Assembly: GCF_014648675.1 (NCBI RefSeq)
Contig: NZ_BMRO01000014.1
Span: forward strand, 80,377 to 144,376
Reading direction: 5' to 3'
DNA length: 64,000 nt
Origin: Actinomadura livida
GTDB lineage: Bacteria > Actinomycetota > Actinomycetes > Streptosporangiales > Streptosporangiaceae
Position 1 is the stretch's first letter. The number at the start of each line of letters is the position of its first letter. The notes under the pieces are model-generated. The model was not told where the DNA came from and searched no databases. It saw only the letters and a program-made list of their open reading frames with translations. Positions 14,650 to 22,979 of the stretch are shown here, in pieces. Both the position numbers and the translations under genes were made by a program.

Positions 14650-15975
14650 GTGAAGACCTCCCGGCGCCCCTCGGCCGCGCATGACCGCGAGATCCTGCGC
14701 CTCGCCGTCCCGGCCTTCGGCGCGCTCGTCGCCGAGCCGCTGTTCCTGCTGACGGACTCGGCGATCGTCGGCCGGCTGGGCACCGAACCGCTCGGCGGAC
14801 TCGGGGTCGCCGGGCAGGCGCTGGCCACCCTGGTCTACCTGTGCGTCTTCCTCGCCTACGGGACGACGGCCGGGGTGGCCAGGCAGATCGGCGCCGGGGA
14901 CATGCGGGCGGCGGTCCGGCAGGGCATCGACGGGATGTGGCTCGCGCTCGCCATCGGCGTCGTGCTGATCATGGTCGGCTGGCCGCTGACCCCCGCGATC
15001 GTGGACGCGTTCGGCGCCTCCCCGGCGGTCGCCCCCTACGCGGAGACCTACCTCGGCGTGAGCCTCTTCGGCATCCCGTCGATGCTGGTGGTCCTGGCCG
15101 GGACGGGCGTGCTGCGCGGCCTGCAGGACACCCGCACGCCGCTGTACGTCTCGATCGGCGGGTTCTCGCTGAACCTCGTGCTCAGCGTGCTGTTCGTCCT
15201 CGTCCTGGACTGGGGGATCGCGGGCTCGGCCTGGGGCACCGTCATGGCCCAGACCGCGAGCGCCGCCGTCTACGTGTGGGTCGTCCTGCGGGCGGCGCGG
15301 CGGCACGGGGCTCCAGTGCACCCCGACCTCGCCGGGCTGAAGACGGCGGCGACGGCGGGCTTCGGGCTGCTGCTGCGGACGGCGGCGCTGCGCGTCGTCC
15401 TGATCGTGGGCACGTCGATCGCGGCCCGCATGGGGGACGCGGAGATCGCCGCCTACCAGGTGGGCTTCCAGGTGTGGACGCTGCTGGCGTTCGCGCTCGA
15501 CGCCATCGCGATCGCCGGGCAGGCGATCACCGGACGGTACCTGGGCGCGTCCGACATCGCGGGCACGCGGGCCGTGACGCGCCGGATGGTGTGGTGGGGG
15601 ATCGTGAGCGGAGTGGTGTTCGCGCTGCTGATCCTGCTGGTCCGGCCGTGGCTGCCCGCCCTGTTCACCTCGGACGGCGGCGTCCACGACCTGCTGTTCG
15701 CCTCGCTGCTCATCGTCGCGGTGCTGCAGCCCGTCGCGGGCGTGGTGTTCGTCCTGGACGGCATCCTCATCGGCGCGGGCGACGGCACGTACCTCGCGGT
15801 GACGACGCTGCTCGCGACGATCGTGTTCCTGCCCGCCGCCATCGCCGCCTACCGGGCGGACGCCGGGCTCATCGGGCTCTGGACGGCGATCGGCCTGTGG
15901 ATGGCGGCCCGCCTGGTCACCCTGGGCCTGCGCGCCCGCGGCGACCGGTGGATGGTCACCGGCGCCGTCCGCTGA
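14650..15975 (+). CDS. MATE-family multidrug/toxin efflux transporter (DinF-like)
   Basis: A 441-residue polytopic protein with about 12 membrane helices in two homologous halves. It begins MKTSRRPSAAHDREILRLAV (GTG start) and carries MATE hallmarks near helix 1, PLFLLTDSAIVGRLGTEPLG, and in the second half TAALRVVLIVGTSIAARMGD and AYQVGFQVWTLLAFALDAIA. The DinF branch is common in actinobacteria. It would export organic cations or related compounds using an ion gradient; the substrate cannot be assigned. It is divergent from dnaB, and the shared upstream region carries the DnaA-box-like cluster. Confidence 0.88.
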   Translation: MKTSRRPSAAHDREILRLAVPAFGALVAEPLFLLTDSAIVGRLGTEPLGGLGVAGQALATLVYLCVFLAYGTTAGVARQIGAGDMRAAVRQGIDGMWLALAIGVVLIMVGWPLTPAIVDAFGASPAVAPYAETYLGVSLFGIPSMLVVLAGTGVLRGLQDTRTPLYVSIGGFSLNLVLSVLFVLVLDWGIAGSAWGTVMAQTASAAVYVWVVLRAARRHGAPVHPDLAGLKTAATAGFGLLLRTAALRVVLIVGTSIAARMGDAEIAAYQVGFQVWTLLAFALDAIAIAGQAITGRYLGASDIAGTRAVTRRMVWWGIVSGVVFALLILLVRPWLPALFTSDGGVHDLLFASLLIVAVLQPVAGVVFVLDGILIGAGDGTYLAVTTLLATIVFLPAAIAAYRADAGLIGLWTAIGLWMAARLVTLGLRARGDRWMVTGAVR

Positions 15976-16030
15976 GCCGATTTCCCGGAACCGCACCCGT
16001 ACCACGGGCCACACTCGCTACTATTCGAAC

Positions 16031-16219
16031 ATGTGTTCCACGCATGGCGAGCGGATGGCCCGGCTGACGCAGGCGATCGACGACCTGGCGGCCGAGGGCC
16101 TCGCCGGGCTGCCGCCCGAGACCCTGGTGGAACGCGTCGCGGGCATCTGGTCCCTGGTCGAGGGCATCGACCCCGAGATAGCCCGCCGCCGCACCCGCTA
16201 CACCACCCCGGAGACGTGA
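16031..16219 (+). CDS. Small hypothetical protein, 62 residues
   Basis: A short acidic, helical-looking protein (MCSTHGERMARLTQAIDDLA and then LPPETLVERVAGIWSLVEGI). It lies 55 bp after the MATE gene on the same strand and its composition is protein-like rather than GC-shadow-like. The helix pattern resembles the very N-terminus of DUF222/HNH proteins, but no nuclease part follows. I do not recognise a family. No strong ribosome binding site is seen, so it could also be a fragment. Confidence 0.5.
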   Translation: MCSTHGERMARLTQAIDDLAAEGLAGLPPETLVERVAGIWSLVEGIDPEIARRRTRYTTPET

Positions 16220-16229
16220 GCCCCGCGGG

Positions 16230-17045
16230 TCAGCCCATGCCACCGAAGGACGGCAGGATCGACGTCACCAGCCCACTGGCGGAACCCTTCGCGCCGCCCG
16301 AGCCGTTCAGCCGGTCCGCGACCGACCTGCGCAGTTCGGGCAGCCGGGCGTAAAGGACGTCGCCGGGGCAGGAGGTCGAGTTGTAGTCGCGGTGCCCGAC
16401 GATCGCCTCGGCGGGTTCGAGGTTGTACGCCAGGCACAGCCAGGCGCACACCTCCACAAGGGAGTTCCACAGCCGGCGCGGGACCTTCGCGCCCGTGTAG
16501 GTCCCCTCGTTCTCGATCCCGATGGTGTGCTGGTTGTGGTGCAGGACGTGCGCACCCACCGCCAGGTTCCTCGCCCGGATGGCCGCCAGGCTCTGGTTGC
16601 GCCCCTCCATCACGATGCCGCCGCGGCTGATCGTGAGCTGCTGGCCCGAGTCGTTCCAGCCGTTCCCGTCCATGTGCCACTTCTGGATCTGCCGGGACAG
16701 GTCGAACGCGTGGCCGAGCGAGCGGTCCCTGCTGTTCGCCGAGGCCGTGTGGTGCACGACGATGTGGTCGGGCGGCCGATCGAGGATCTCGGCGGCGCGC
16801 TTGGGCGACCGCGCGTTCCACTGGGCGCGCGTGTACACCTGGGGAGCGTCCGCCCTGAACGGCGGGAGACCGGCCGCCCGCGGCCCCATCGGATGCTCGC
16901 TCGCCATGGCCCCGTCCTGCATGGACGCCCCCACCGTCAGGAGGCCCGCCGCCCCGACGACACCGCCGATGAGCGCCCGGCGTGTGATCGGCGGGCCGCA
17001 CCGTTGCCCGCCGTCCGCGCCCTCCCCCGAATGCGCGTGCAACAC
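16230..17045 (-). CDS. Secreted peptidoglycan amidase (PGRP/amidase_2 type) with Tat signal
   Basis: A 271-residue protein with a twin-arginine leader (ITRRALIGGVVGAAGLLTVG, about residues 20-40) followed by an N-acetylmuramoyl-L-alanine amidase domain. The domain shows YTRAQWNARSPKRAAEILD, the zinc-binding His in DHIVVHHTASAN, the second His region VGAHVLHHNQHTIGIENEGT and the late VGHRDYNSTSCPGD motif, in which Cys is a typical zinc ligand. It would cleave the lactyl-alanine amide bond of peptidoglycan outside the cell. The GTG at 17043-17045 has an AAAGGGG site upstream. Confidence 0.9.
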   Translation of the reverse strand: MLHAHSGEGADGGQRCGPPITRRALIGGVVGAAGLLTVGASMQDGAMASEHPMGPRAAGLPPFRADAPQVYTRAQWNARSPKRAAEILDRPPDHIVVHHTASANSRDRSLGHAFDLSRQIQKWHMDGNGWNDSGQQLTISRGGIVMEGRNQSLAAIRARNLAVGAHVLHHNQHTIGIENEGTYTGAKVPRRLWNSLVEVCAWLCLAYNLEPAEAIVGHRDYNSTSCPGDVLYARLPELRRSVADRLNGSGGAKGSASGLVTSILPSFGGMG

Positions 17046-17129
17046 ATCGACCCCTTTCGTTCCGACTCGATCCGATTACGGAACGTGATGGCCGCTAGTT
17101 GATCACCCAAACACAGGGCGATTCAGGGA

Positions 17130-17145
17130 CGTTTCACATGAAACC
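17130..17145. other. parS-like site, distant from the parAB cluster
   Basis: CGTTTCACATGAAACC matches the parS consensus TGTTTCACGTGAAACA at the core GTTTCA-TGAAAC with one change in the centre. It lies in the 311-bp gap between the amidase and rplI. The gap otherwise holds only the rplI terminator. Confidence 0.5.
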
Positions 17146-17306
17146 CAGAACGCACTACTCCGCCTTGAACGGGAAGTCAGCCGATCTTGCAGCAGAGATT
17201 GCCGACTTCTGAACCGCCGGCCCCCGTCCACGTCACGCTGAGTGAGGGCGCCGTGTCCGGTAACTGGGTGAAGGTCTCCGTCTCCATGCACGGGGGCGGA
17301 CGCGAA

Positions 17307-17342
17307 ACGACCCCCGCGCTCGCGGTGGAGCGCGGGGGTCGT
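17307..17342 (-). terminator. Terminator of the rpsF-ssb-rpsR-rplI operon
   Basis: Fifteen-base perfect stem ACGACCCCCGCGCTC (17307-17321) and GAGCGCGGGGGTCGT (17328-17342) with a six-base loop, starting 15 bases after the rplI stop on the minus strand. Confidence 0.75.
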
Positions 17343-17356
17343 TCGGCGGACGTCGG

Positions 17357-17803
17357 TCAGGCTTCGACCACGTCGACGTCGATGGTGGCGTTGACGTCGC
17401 TGTGGAGCCGGACGCTGACCCGGTGGGTGCCGACCGTCTTGATCGGGTTGCCGATCTCGATGCGGCGGCGGTCCAGGTCGGGGCCGTTGGCGGCGCGGAC
17501 CGCCTCGGCGATGTCGGCGGCGGTCACGGCGCCGAACAGCCGGCCGCCGGTCCCGGTGCGGGTGCGCAGCGTCACCCGCAGCGCCTTCAGCCGGTCGGCG
17601 ACCTCCTTGGCGTGCTCGACGGTCGCGATCTCGCGGGCCGAACGCGCCTTCTTGATCGACTCGATCTCCCGCTCGGCGCCGCGAGTCCACCGGATGGCGA
17701 AGCCGCGGGGAACGAGGTAGTTGCGGCCGTAGCCGTCGCGGACCTCGATGATGTCCCCGGGTTCACCGAGACCGGAGACCTGCTGGGTCAGGATGAGCTT
17801 CAT
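17357..17803 (-). CDS. rplI: 50S ribosomal protein L9
   Basis: A 148-residue protein starting MKLILTQQVSGLGEPGDIIE, then VRDGYGRNYLVPRGFAIRWT. These are the conserved L9 N-terminal domain residues that contact 23S rRNA. A long helix and a C-terminal domain (ITAADIAEAVRA-like, then THRVSVRLHSDVNATIDVDV) follow. Full length for the family. It is the last gene of the rpsF-ssb-rpsR-rplI operon and ends just before a strong hairpin. Confidence 0.97.
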   Translation of the reverse strand: MKLILTQQVSGLGEPGDIIEVRDGYGRNYLVPRGFAIRWTRGAEREIESIKKARSAREIATVEHAKEVADRLKALRVTLRTRTGTGGRLFGAVTAADIAEAVRAANGPDLDRRRIEIGNPIKTVGTHRVSVRLHSDVNATIDVDVVEA

Positions 17804-17819
17804 GTTCGTTCCCCCTGCC

Positions 17820-18056
17820 TCAGCGCGCGGTGCTGGTGTAGGGCAGCAGCGCCATCTCGCGGGCGTTCTTGATCGCCGTGGCGACGTCCCGCTGGTGCTG
17901 GGTGCAGTTGCCGGTCACCCGCCGGGCACGGATCTTGCCGCGGTCGGAGATGAACTTCCGCAGCAGGCCCGTGTCCTTGTAGTCGACGTAGGAGATCTTC
18001 TCCTGGCAGAAAACGCAAACCTTCTTCTTCGGCTTGCGGGGAGGTGGCTTCGCCAT
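17820..18056 (-). CDS. rpsR: 30S ribosomal protein S18
   Basis: A 78-residue protein, MAKPPPRKPKKKVCVFCQEK, then IDYKDTGLLRKFISDRGKI-like core and RRVTGNCTQHQRDVATAIK. It carries two CxxC-like positions (CVFC near residue 14 and a single later Cys in GNC). Many actinobacteria have paired zinc-binding and zinc-free S18 paralogues; this one retains CVFC and one more Cys, so the zinc-binding state is uncertain. Position between ssb and rplI is standard. Confidence 0.96.
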   Translation of the reverse strand: MAKPPPRKPKKKVCVFCQEKISYVDYKDTGLLRKFISDRGKIRARRVTGNCTQHQRDVATAIKNAREMALLPYTSTAR

Positions 18057-18131
18057 CGTGGTGCTCCTTTGGGAGAGCCCCGCTCACGCGGGAATGGACG
18101 TTGATTGGTGATGCTGGTGCGGGACGGCCGG

Positions 18132-18692
18132 TCAGAACGGCGGGTCGTCGGAGAATCCGCCGCCGCCACCGCCGCCGCCGCCGGTGGCCCAGGGGTCGTC
18201 GGCCGGGGCGCCGCCGCCTTGCTGGCCGCCGCCGAAGCCGCCGCCCTGCTGGCCGCCGCCGCCGAAACCGCCGCCGCCCTGGCCGCCGCCGCCACCGCCG
18301 CCGAAGCCGCCGCCACCGCCACCCTGCCGCTGGGTCTTGTTGACCTTGGCGGTGGCGTTGCGCAGCGACGGGCCGACCTCGTCGACCTCGATCTCGAAGA
18401 CGGTGCGCTTCTCACCCTCGCGGGTCTCGTAGGACCGCTGCTTGAGGCGTCCCTGCACGATCACCCGCATGCCGCGCTGCAGGGTCTCGGCCACGTTCTC
18501 GGCCGCCTGCCGCCAGACGTTGCAGGTGAGGAACAGGGCCTCGCCGTCCTTCCACTCGCCCGACTGGCGGTCGAAGAACCGCGGGGTCGAGGCGAGGCGG
18601 AACGACGCGACCGCCTGGCCGCTCGGGGTGAAGCGGAGATTCGGGTCCTCGACGAGGTTCCCGACCATCGTGATTACGGTGTCGCCTGCCAT
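18132..18692 (-). CDS. ssb: Single-stranded DNA-binding protein
   Basis: A 186-residue protein with an N-terminal OB fold (MAGDTVITMVGNLVEDPNLR, then FRLASTPRFFDRQSGEWKDG and FLTCNVWRQAAENVAETLQR). A Gly-rich linker of about 55 residues and the acidic interaction tip DDPPF complete the protein. Both the linker and the tip are characteristic of actinobacterial SSB. The tip recruits replication and repair partners. It lies between rpsF and rpsR, the normal order. Confidence 0.97.
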   Translation of the reverse strand: MAGDTVITMVGNLVEDPNLRFTPSGQAVASFRLASTPRFFDRQSGEWKDGEALFLTCNVWRQAAENVAETLQRGMRVIVQGRLKQRSYETREGEKRTVFEIEVDEVGPSLRNATAKVNKTQRQGGGGGGFGGGGGGGQGGGGFGGGGQQGGGFGGGQQGGGAPADDPWATGGGGGGGGGFSDDPPF

Positions 18693-18729
18693 GGGGCTCG
18701 CTCCGGCTGGTGAGAGGGCTGAGCCTGGC

Positions 18730-19020
18730 TCAGTGGACCTCGGGGCGGATGACCTTGGTACGCAGGATCGACTCGCTCAGGTTGAGCTGCCGGTCGAGCT
18801 CCTTGACCGTGGCAGGCTCAGCCGACAGGTCGACCACCGCGTAGATGCCTTCGGACTTCTTCTGGATGTCGTACGCCAGGCGCCGGCGGCCCCAGACGTC
18901 GACCTTCTCGACACTGCCGCCGCCGTCCTTGACGACCTTCAGGAACGGGTCGAGCGCGCTGCCCGCGTTGCGCTCGTCGATGGCGGGGTCGAGGATGGTC
19001 ATGAGTTCGTAACGACGCAT
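18730..19020 (-). CDS. rpsF: 30S ribosomal protein S6
   Basis: A 96-residue protein, MRRYELMTILDPAIDERNAG, then VEKVDVWGRRRLAYDIQKKS and EGIYAVVDLSAEPATVKELD. This is a full-length S6 that pairs with S18 on the 30S platform. It is the first gene of the four-gene ribosomal/ssb operon. AGGTAGGG precedes the ATG. A small hairpin sits in its leader. Confidence 0.97.
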   Translation of the reverse strand: MRRYELMTILDPAIDERNAGSALDPFLKVVKDGGGSVEKVDVWGRRRLAYDIQKKSEGIYAVVDLSAEPATVKELDRQLNLSESILRTKVIRPEVH

Positions 19021-19051
19021 GCTGTGTCCCTACCTCCTCTGGACTCAGGCG

Positions 19052-19070
19052 GTCACGGTCTTTCCGTGAC
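19052..19070 (-). promoter_or_regulatory. rpsF: Hairpin in the rpsF leader, possible S6:S18 autoregulatory element
   Basis: GTCACGG (19052-19058) pairs with CCGTGAC (19064-19070) about 30 bases upstream of rpsF. rpsF leaders in many bacteria carry a stem with a CCG element bound by the S6:S18 complex. Here a CCG is present at the stem, but I cannot confirm the full consensus, so this is tentative. Confidence 0.35.
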
Positions 19071-19193
19071 AGGAGGGCTCTTGCGTCCGCCGCGGCGGTG
19101 CCTGGACCCGGATCGCCGGGCGCACCTGCCGCGAGACCGATACAGGCTACCAACAGTTGGCAGCGTGCGAGCCGGTTCCGGACGTGCGCACCG

Positions 19194-19361
19194 TCAGCGC
19201 CGCGTCCCCGCAGGGACGTTCCTCGCGCAGCGCCGCCGCTCCAGCTCGGCCATGATGTCGGCCATCTGGGCGCGCATGCGGGCGGTCTGGGTCGTCAGCC
19301 GGGACAGCTCCTCCACGAGCTCCGCGTCCCCGATGAGCCCGAGCTCCGCTTTCGTCACCAT
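19194..19361 (-). CDS. Small conserved-looking helical protein, 55 residues
   Basis: A 55-residue product, MVTKAELGLIGDAELVEELS, then RLTTQTARMRAQMADIMAEL and a basic tail. Heptad-like spacing of Leu, Met and Ala suggests a coiled coil. AGGAGGTG lies 4 bases from the ATG at 19359-19361, one of the strongest ribosome binding sites in the window, so I regard it as a real gene. It is upstream of rpsF on the same strand. No family is recognised. Confidence 0.65.
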   Translation of the reverse strand: MVTKAELGLIGDAELVEELSRLTTQTARMRAQMADIMAELERRRCARNVPAGTRR

Positions 19362-19578
19362 CGTGCACCTCCTGCTCTCCCCCGCTTCCCCCCGGGGGCC
19401 GGACCGAGCCGGTCTTCTCGAATCCATGTTCGACACTACCGGGTCCCGCCGACATTTTCCGGCCGCCCGCGGCCGATTGGTCTCGCCCGGACGGGGCATC
19501 TCTTCATGGGCATGGTCCGTCCGGTCCCGCGCGTACCGCGTGTCCCTGGCGCGGGACGAGAAGCTGAGGAGGGTCCCG

Positions 19579-19884
19579 ATGCCGGAGCAGGCGGCAGGTA
19601 CCAGTCGGCAGGCCATCGACCGGGAGGGCAGGCCCGAACCCCATCGGCTCCAGGACTGGCTCGCGGTCGCGTCCATCACGATCGGCATCGGCGCGCTCAT
19701 CATGGGCTGGGTCGAGGCGACCCACCTCCCCGGCGCCATCGCGGGCCTGATCGGCCTGCCGCTCGCCCTGTACTCCCAGATGATCTCCGCGACGACGAAC
19801 GAGCGTTGGCTGAACATCGTCGGGATGGTGGCCTCCTTCCTCGGCCTCAGCTTCGCGCTGAACAACGGCGGCTTCTCGCTCTGA
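19579..19884 (+). CDS. Small membrane protein, 101 residues
   Basis: MPEQAAGTSRQAIDREGRPE is followed by three hydrophobic segments (WLAVASITIGIGALIMGWV, AIAGLIGLPLALYSQMIS, LNIVGMVASFLGLSFAL). The ATG at 19579 follows GAGGAGGG. A longer in-frame extension back to 18442 is a shadow across the minus-strand ribosomal genes and is rejected. The function is unknown; it looks like a small actinobacterial integral membrane protein. Confidence 0.72.
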   Translation: MPEQAAGTSRQAIDREGRPEPHRLQDWLAVASITIGIGALIMGWVEATHLPGAIAGLIGLPLALYSQMISATTNERWLNIVGMVASFLGLSFALNNGGFSL

Positions 19885-19974
19885 CCCGGCGGCCCCGTCG
19901 CCGCACGCCGCCGCACGCCGCCGCACGCCCTGGCGTCCGCCCATCCTGTCGGACGGCGGGGCTAGTCTCGTGGC

Positions 19975-20742
19975 ATGCGCATCGGAGCCCATGTCGACCA
20001 GACCAACCCGCTCGACAACGCACGCGCGGTGGGCGCGGACGTCGTCCAGTTCTTCCTCGGCGACCCGCAGGGCTGGAAGAAGCCGGTACTGCCGGAGGGC
20101 GTCGAGGCGCTGGAGGGCTCCGGCGTGGACGTCTATGTGCACGCCCCGTACACGATCAATGTGGCGACGTCCAACAACAGGATTCGCATCCCCAGCCGCA
20201 AGAACCTCAACCAGCAACTGGAGGCGGCGGCGTCCATCGGCGCGAAGGCGCTGATCGTGCACGGCGGCCACGTGCTGAAGGACGACGACCCCGAGACCGG
20301 CTTCGAGAACTGGCGCAAGGTGTTCGAGCGGGTCGAGTGCCCCATCCCGGTCTATCTCGAGAACACCGCCGGCGGCGGGAACGCCATGGCGCGCAGGTTC
20401 GACCGGATCGCTCGGCTGTGGGAGGTGCTGTCAGGAGTTCCGGGGCTGGAGTCCAAGCTCGGCTTCTGCCTCGACACCTGCCACGCGCACGCGGCGGGGG
20501 AGGAACTCGTGGACGCCGTCGACCGGATCAAGGCCGTTACCGGCCGCATCGACCTGGTGCACTGCAACGACAGCCGCGACGCGTTCGGGTCGGGGGCCGA
20601 CCGGCACGCCAACCTGGGCAACGGGAAGATCGACCCCGAACTGATCCTGGCCGTTGTGCGTGCCGCGGGGGCGCCGGTGGTAGTGGAAACGCCTGCCGAG
20701 GGCCAAGCGGAAGACATTTCCTGGTTGCGTTCCAAGCTCTGA
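19975..20742 (+). CDS. nfo: Endonuclease IV-type AP endonuclease (deoxyribonuclease IV)
   Basis: A 255-residue TIM-barrel protein, MRIGAHVDQTNPLDNARAVG, with metal ligands in VHAPYTINVAT, LIVHGGHV, VYLENTAGGGNA, GFCLDTCHAHAAG and VHCNDSRDAFGSGADRHANL. These correspond to the trinuclear zinc site of endonuclease IV. It cleaves abasic sites in DNA repair. Length is slightly shorter than E. coli Nfo (about 285). It is a single gene. Confidence 0.92.
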   Translation: MRIGAHVDQTNPLDNARAVGADVVQFFLGDPQGWKKPVLPEGVEALEGSGVDVYVHAPYTINVATSNNRIRIPSRKNLNQQLEAAASIGAKALIVHGGHVLKDDDPETGFENWRKVFERVECPIPVYLENTAGGGNAMARRFDRIARLWEVLSGVPGLESKLGFCLDTCHAHAAGEELVDAVDRIKAVTGRIDLVHCNDSRDAFGSGADRHANLGNGKIDPELILAVVRAAGAPVVVETPAEGQAEDISWLRSKL

Positions 20743-20947
20743 CGACGCAGAGTCGGGAGGTCCGCGGGGGACGGGAACCCGGGACGGCGCCGCGACATCT
20801 AACCCCCCGTAGACCCAGATAAGCCCGCTTCGACCAGCAGGACGACAAAAACCCCAAGGTCACGCCACACTGGCATAATCCGGAACCCAGCCTCAGCGCA
20901 CGCGCGTAACTCTGCGGCGGCGGGCGCGCGAACCGATCGGGAAGCAC

Positions 20948-21322
20948 ATGGCATACGACCCCTACGGCTACGGCCCGCAGGACCCCTACGGCCAGCCTGC
21001 CTACTCGCAGCAACCGGCCGTGCAGCACCACTACTACGGCTCCTCGGCCCCGGTCAGCGCGCCGACGAACGGCATGGCCACCGCGTCGCTGGTGTGCGGT
21101 CTCATCGGCTTCGTCGCCTGCGGACTGACGTCCATCCTCGCGATCATCTTCGGGCACGTCGCGCAGAGCCAGATCAAGCGGACGGGCGAGGGCGGCCACG
21201 GGATGGCCGTCGCCGGCCTCATCCTCGGCTACATCGTCTCGGCGGGCTGGATCATCTTCTGGTTCCTCTACCTGCTCGGCCTCGCGATGTTCGCGGCCGA
21301 GACCGGCGGCAGCACGTACTGA
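20948..21322 (+). CDS. DUF4190 domain-containing membrane protein
   Basis: A 124-residue protein with a Tyr/Pro/Gln-rich cytoplasmic N-terminus (MAYDPYGYGPQDPYGQPAYS), then MATASLVCGLIGFVACGLTS, IFGHVAQSQIKRTGEGG and a second hydrophobic helix pair. The small-residue first helix plus GH-A--QI-RTGE-G-GMA loop is the DUF4190 signature. Function unknown; common in actinobacteria. Confidence 0.85.
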   Translation: MAYDPYGYGPQDPYGQPAYSQQPAVQHHYYGSSAPVSAPTNGMATASLVCGLIGFVACGLTSILAIIFGHVAQSQIKRTGEGGHGMAVAGLILGYIVSAGWIIFWFLYLLGLAMFAAETGGSTY

Positions 21323-21346
21323 CCCCACTCAGCAGCCGGCCTCCGC

Positions 21347-21814
21347 TCAGGCGAGGCGGGGGACGCCCGCGACTTCCACTCCGACGCTCGACATCAACAC
21401 GGTCATGGGGGTGGAGGTGTCCCGCCACGCCTTGATCGCGCGGGCGAACACGTCCAGGACGGCGCGGAGCGACCGCTGGTCGGCGTCGGCGAGTTCCGAC
21501 CACGACTCGTACAGCACCAGGTAGCCGCTCTTGGCGGGTGTCCATGACAGGTCGGCCAGGCCGTCGCCGAGGTCGTCCCAGCCGCCGGGCGGCGGGCCGG
21601 GGATGTCGAAGACCTCAGAGCACAGCCGCAGGAACGACTCCTTGTCGCGGGCGCGGCGGCCGTCGAGGTGGAAGGCCCGCAGGCCCGCCTCCTCGGCGCG
21701 CCCGGTCCAGCCCGTGTCGCCGATCGCGCCCGGCACCGGCGGCGTCCGCCACTGGTAGACGCCGGGTGCCAGCCGTCCCTCGATCAGCGCGGTCAGTGCT
21801 CGGTTCGCGTCCAC
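21347..21814 (-). CDS. Barstar-like ribonuclease inhibitor family protein
   Basis: A 155-residue protein from the GTG at 21812-21814 (GGGAG upstream). The barstar core is FHLDGRRARDKESFLRLCSE, followed by PPGGWDDLGDGLADLSW, and it ends with an AIKAWRDT-like helix. An N-terminal extension of about 45 residues precedes it. Barstar inhibits barnase-type secreted RNases by acidic contacts; Asp-rich GWDDLGDGLAD is the matching helix and loop. No barnase gene is in the window. Confidence 0.8.
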   Translation of the reverse strand: MDANRALTALIEGRLAPGVYQWRTPPVPGAIGDTGWTGRAEEAGLRAFHLDGRRARDKESFLRLCSEVFDIPGPPPGGWDDLGDGLADLSWTPAKSGYLVLYESWSELADADQRSLRAVLDVFARAIKAWRDTSTPMTVLMSSVGVEVAGVPRLA

Positions 21815-21967
21815 GTCATCTCCCGAGAGGTCGTGCTCCCCGCGTTCCCGGGGCCGGGGGCGTCAGCCCCACCGGCCGCGATCATCCCCGTCTCCCGCGC
21901 ACAAAATCCCCCGATATGGGCAGATTCCGGCCACATCTTTCGCCACCGTCACCGGCCCCCGGGTTCT

Positions 21968-22909
21968 TCAGGAGCGAGCGGGAGCCAGCAGGGGCTTCAG
22001 GTAGCCGATGCCCTCTTCGCGGACGTCCGCCATGCCGTGCTCGATGCCGTGGAGGACGTCGCTCACCGGATCGGCCAGTTCCCAGAAGCGCAGCTTGCCC
22101 TCCAGGCGGGCGTCCAGCGGGCGGCCCCGGTGCTCCTGGAGGCGGCGGATAAAGGAGCGGTTCGTCTCCGGCCACAGGTAGCACAGGTCGTAGTCGGGGT
22201 CGCCGATCCGCACGTCCCCGAAGTCGATCAGGCCGGTGATCCGGGTCCCGGTGATCAGCAGGTGGTCCAGGCTGAAGTCGGCGTGCGTCAGCGCGGGCGG
22301 GTCCGCGAAGTTGCCGTCGTCGGCGAGGTAGCGCTCGTAGGCCGCGACCAGCTCGCGCCCTTCCTCCGGCGCCAGCAGCGGCGCCACCTCGGTACGGACG
22401 AGGTCCAGTTCCTCGGTGTAGTCGGCGCGCAGGTCCGCCTCGGGGACGCCGAGCTCGCGGGCGCGCTCGACGGGGAACGCGTGGATCGCCTCGATCACGT
22501 CCGCGATCTGGCGGACGGGGCCGGGCTCGTCCAGTAGGCCGCGGTCGTGCCAGTCGTCCTCGTCCAGCGACTCCCCCGGGACGGCCGGATAGCAGCAGAA
22601 CGACCCGGGGCCGAGCGGGTTCGGGGCGGTGAACGCGAAGCGGGGGATGGGCAGGTCCAGCGTCCCGGCGAGCTCGGGCAGCAGCCTGGCCTCGCGCGCG
22701 ATGCCCTCGGCGCCGTCCTCGTTGCGCGGGAAGCGGAGGACGTACGACTCGCCCGCCGCCCCTTGCTCCGCGTCGAGCAGCAGTGCGACGCTCTCGTATC
22801 CCGTGCCGAGGAGGCGCAGCGGGCACCCCGCGACGTCGGGGCGGGCGCCGGCGAGCGCCGCTCGCACCTTCGGCTCCCAGTCTTCGGGGAGGGTGACGTT
22901 CCTGGTCAT
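21968..22909 (-). CDS. Aminoglycoside phosphotransferase-family (APH) kinase
   Basis: A 313-residue small-molecule kinase: MTRNVTLPEDWEPKVRAALA, nucleotide-side strand GTGYESVALLLDAE, catalytic loop LTHADFSLDHLLI (HxDxxxxN-like with Asp and His, though the usual late Asn is His or Leu here) and metal motif GLIDFGDVRIGDPDYDL. AGGAG precedes the ATG. Such proteins often modify antibiotics or metabolites; an aminoglycoside substrate is not implied by the fold. It is divergent from the MerR gene, which may regulate it. Confidence 0.82.
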   Translation of the reverse strand: MTRNVTLPEDWEPKVRAALAGARPDVAGCPLRLLGTGYESVALLLDAEQGAAGESYVLRFPRNEDGAEGIAREARLLPELAGTLDLPIPRFAFTAPNPLGPGSFCCYPAVPGESLDEDDWHDRGLLDEPGPVRQIADVIEAIHAFPVERARELGVPEADLRADYTEELDLVRTEVAPLLAPEEGRELVAAYERYLADDGNFADPPALTHADFSLDHLLITGTRITGLIDFGDVRIGDPDYDLCYLWPETNRSFIRRLQEHRGRPLDARLEGKLRFWELADPVSDVLHGIEHGMADVREEGIGYLKPLLAPARS

Positions 22910-22957
22910 CTGTACTCCTGGCCGGTCGGGGCAAGGTCAATAATGGCGCGGGCTTGA

Positions 22958-22976
22958 GTCTCTAGCGACTGGAGAC
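22958..22976. promoter_or_regulatory. MerR-type operator/promoter between the APH and MerR genes
   Basis: Near-perfect palindrome GTCTCTAG-CGA-CTGGAGAC (one mismatch) lies 3 bases upstream of the MerR ATG in the 70-bp divergent gap. CTAG-n-CTGGAG motifs of this form are typical of actinobacterial MerR/TipA-like binding sites, whose activators work on long-spaced promoters. Binding to both flanking promoters is inferred. Confidence 0.55.
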
Positions 22977-22979
22977 CCC

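Noticed and set aside
18442..19578. Extending the 101-residue small membrane protein upstream
   Set aside because: The extra frame crosses the minus-strand ssb and rpsF genes and has no plausible start; the protein begins after GAGGAGGG at 19579.
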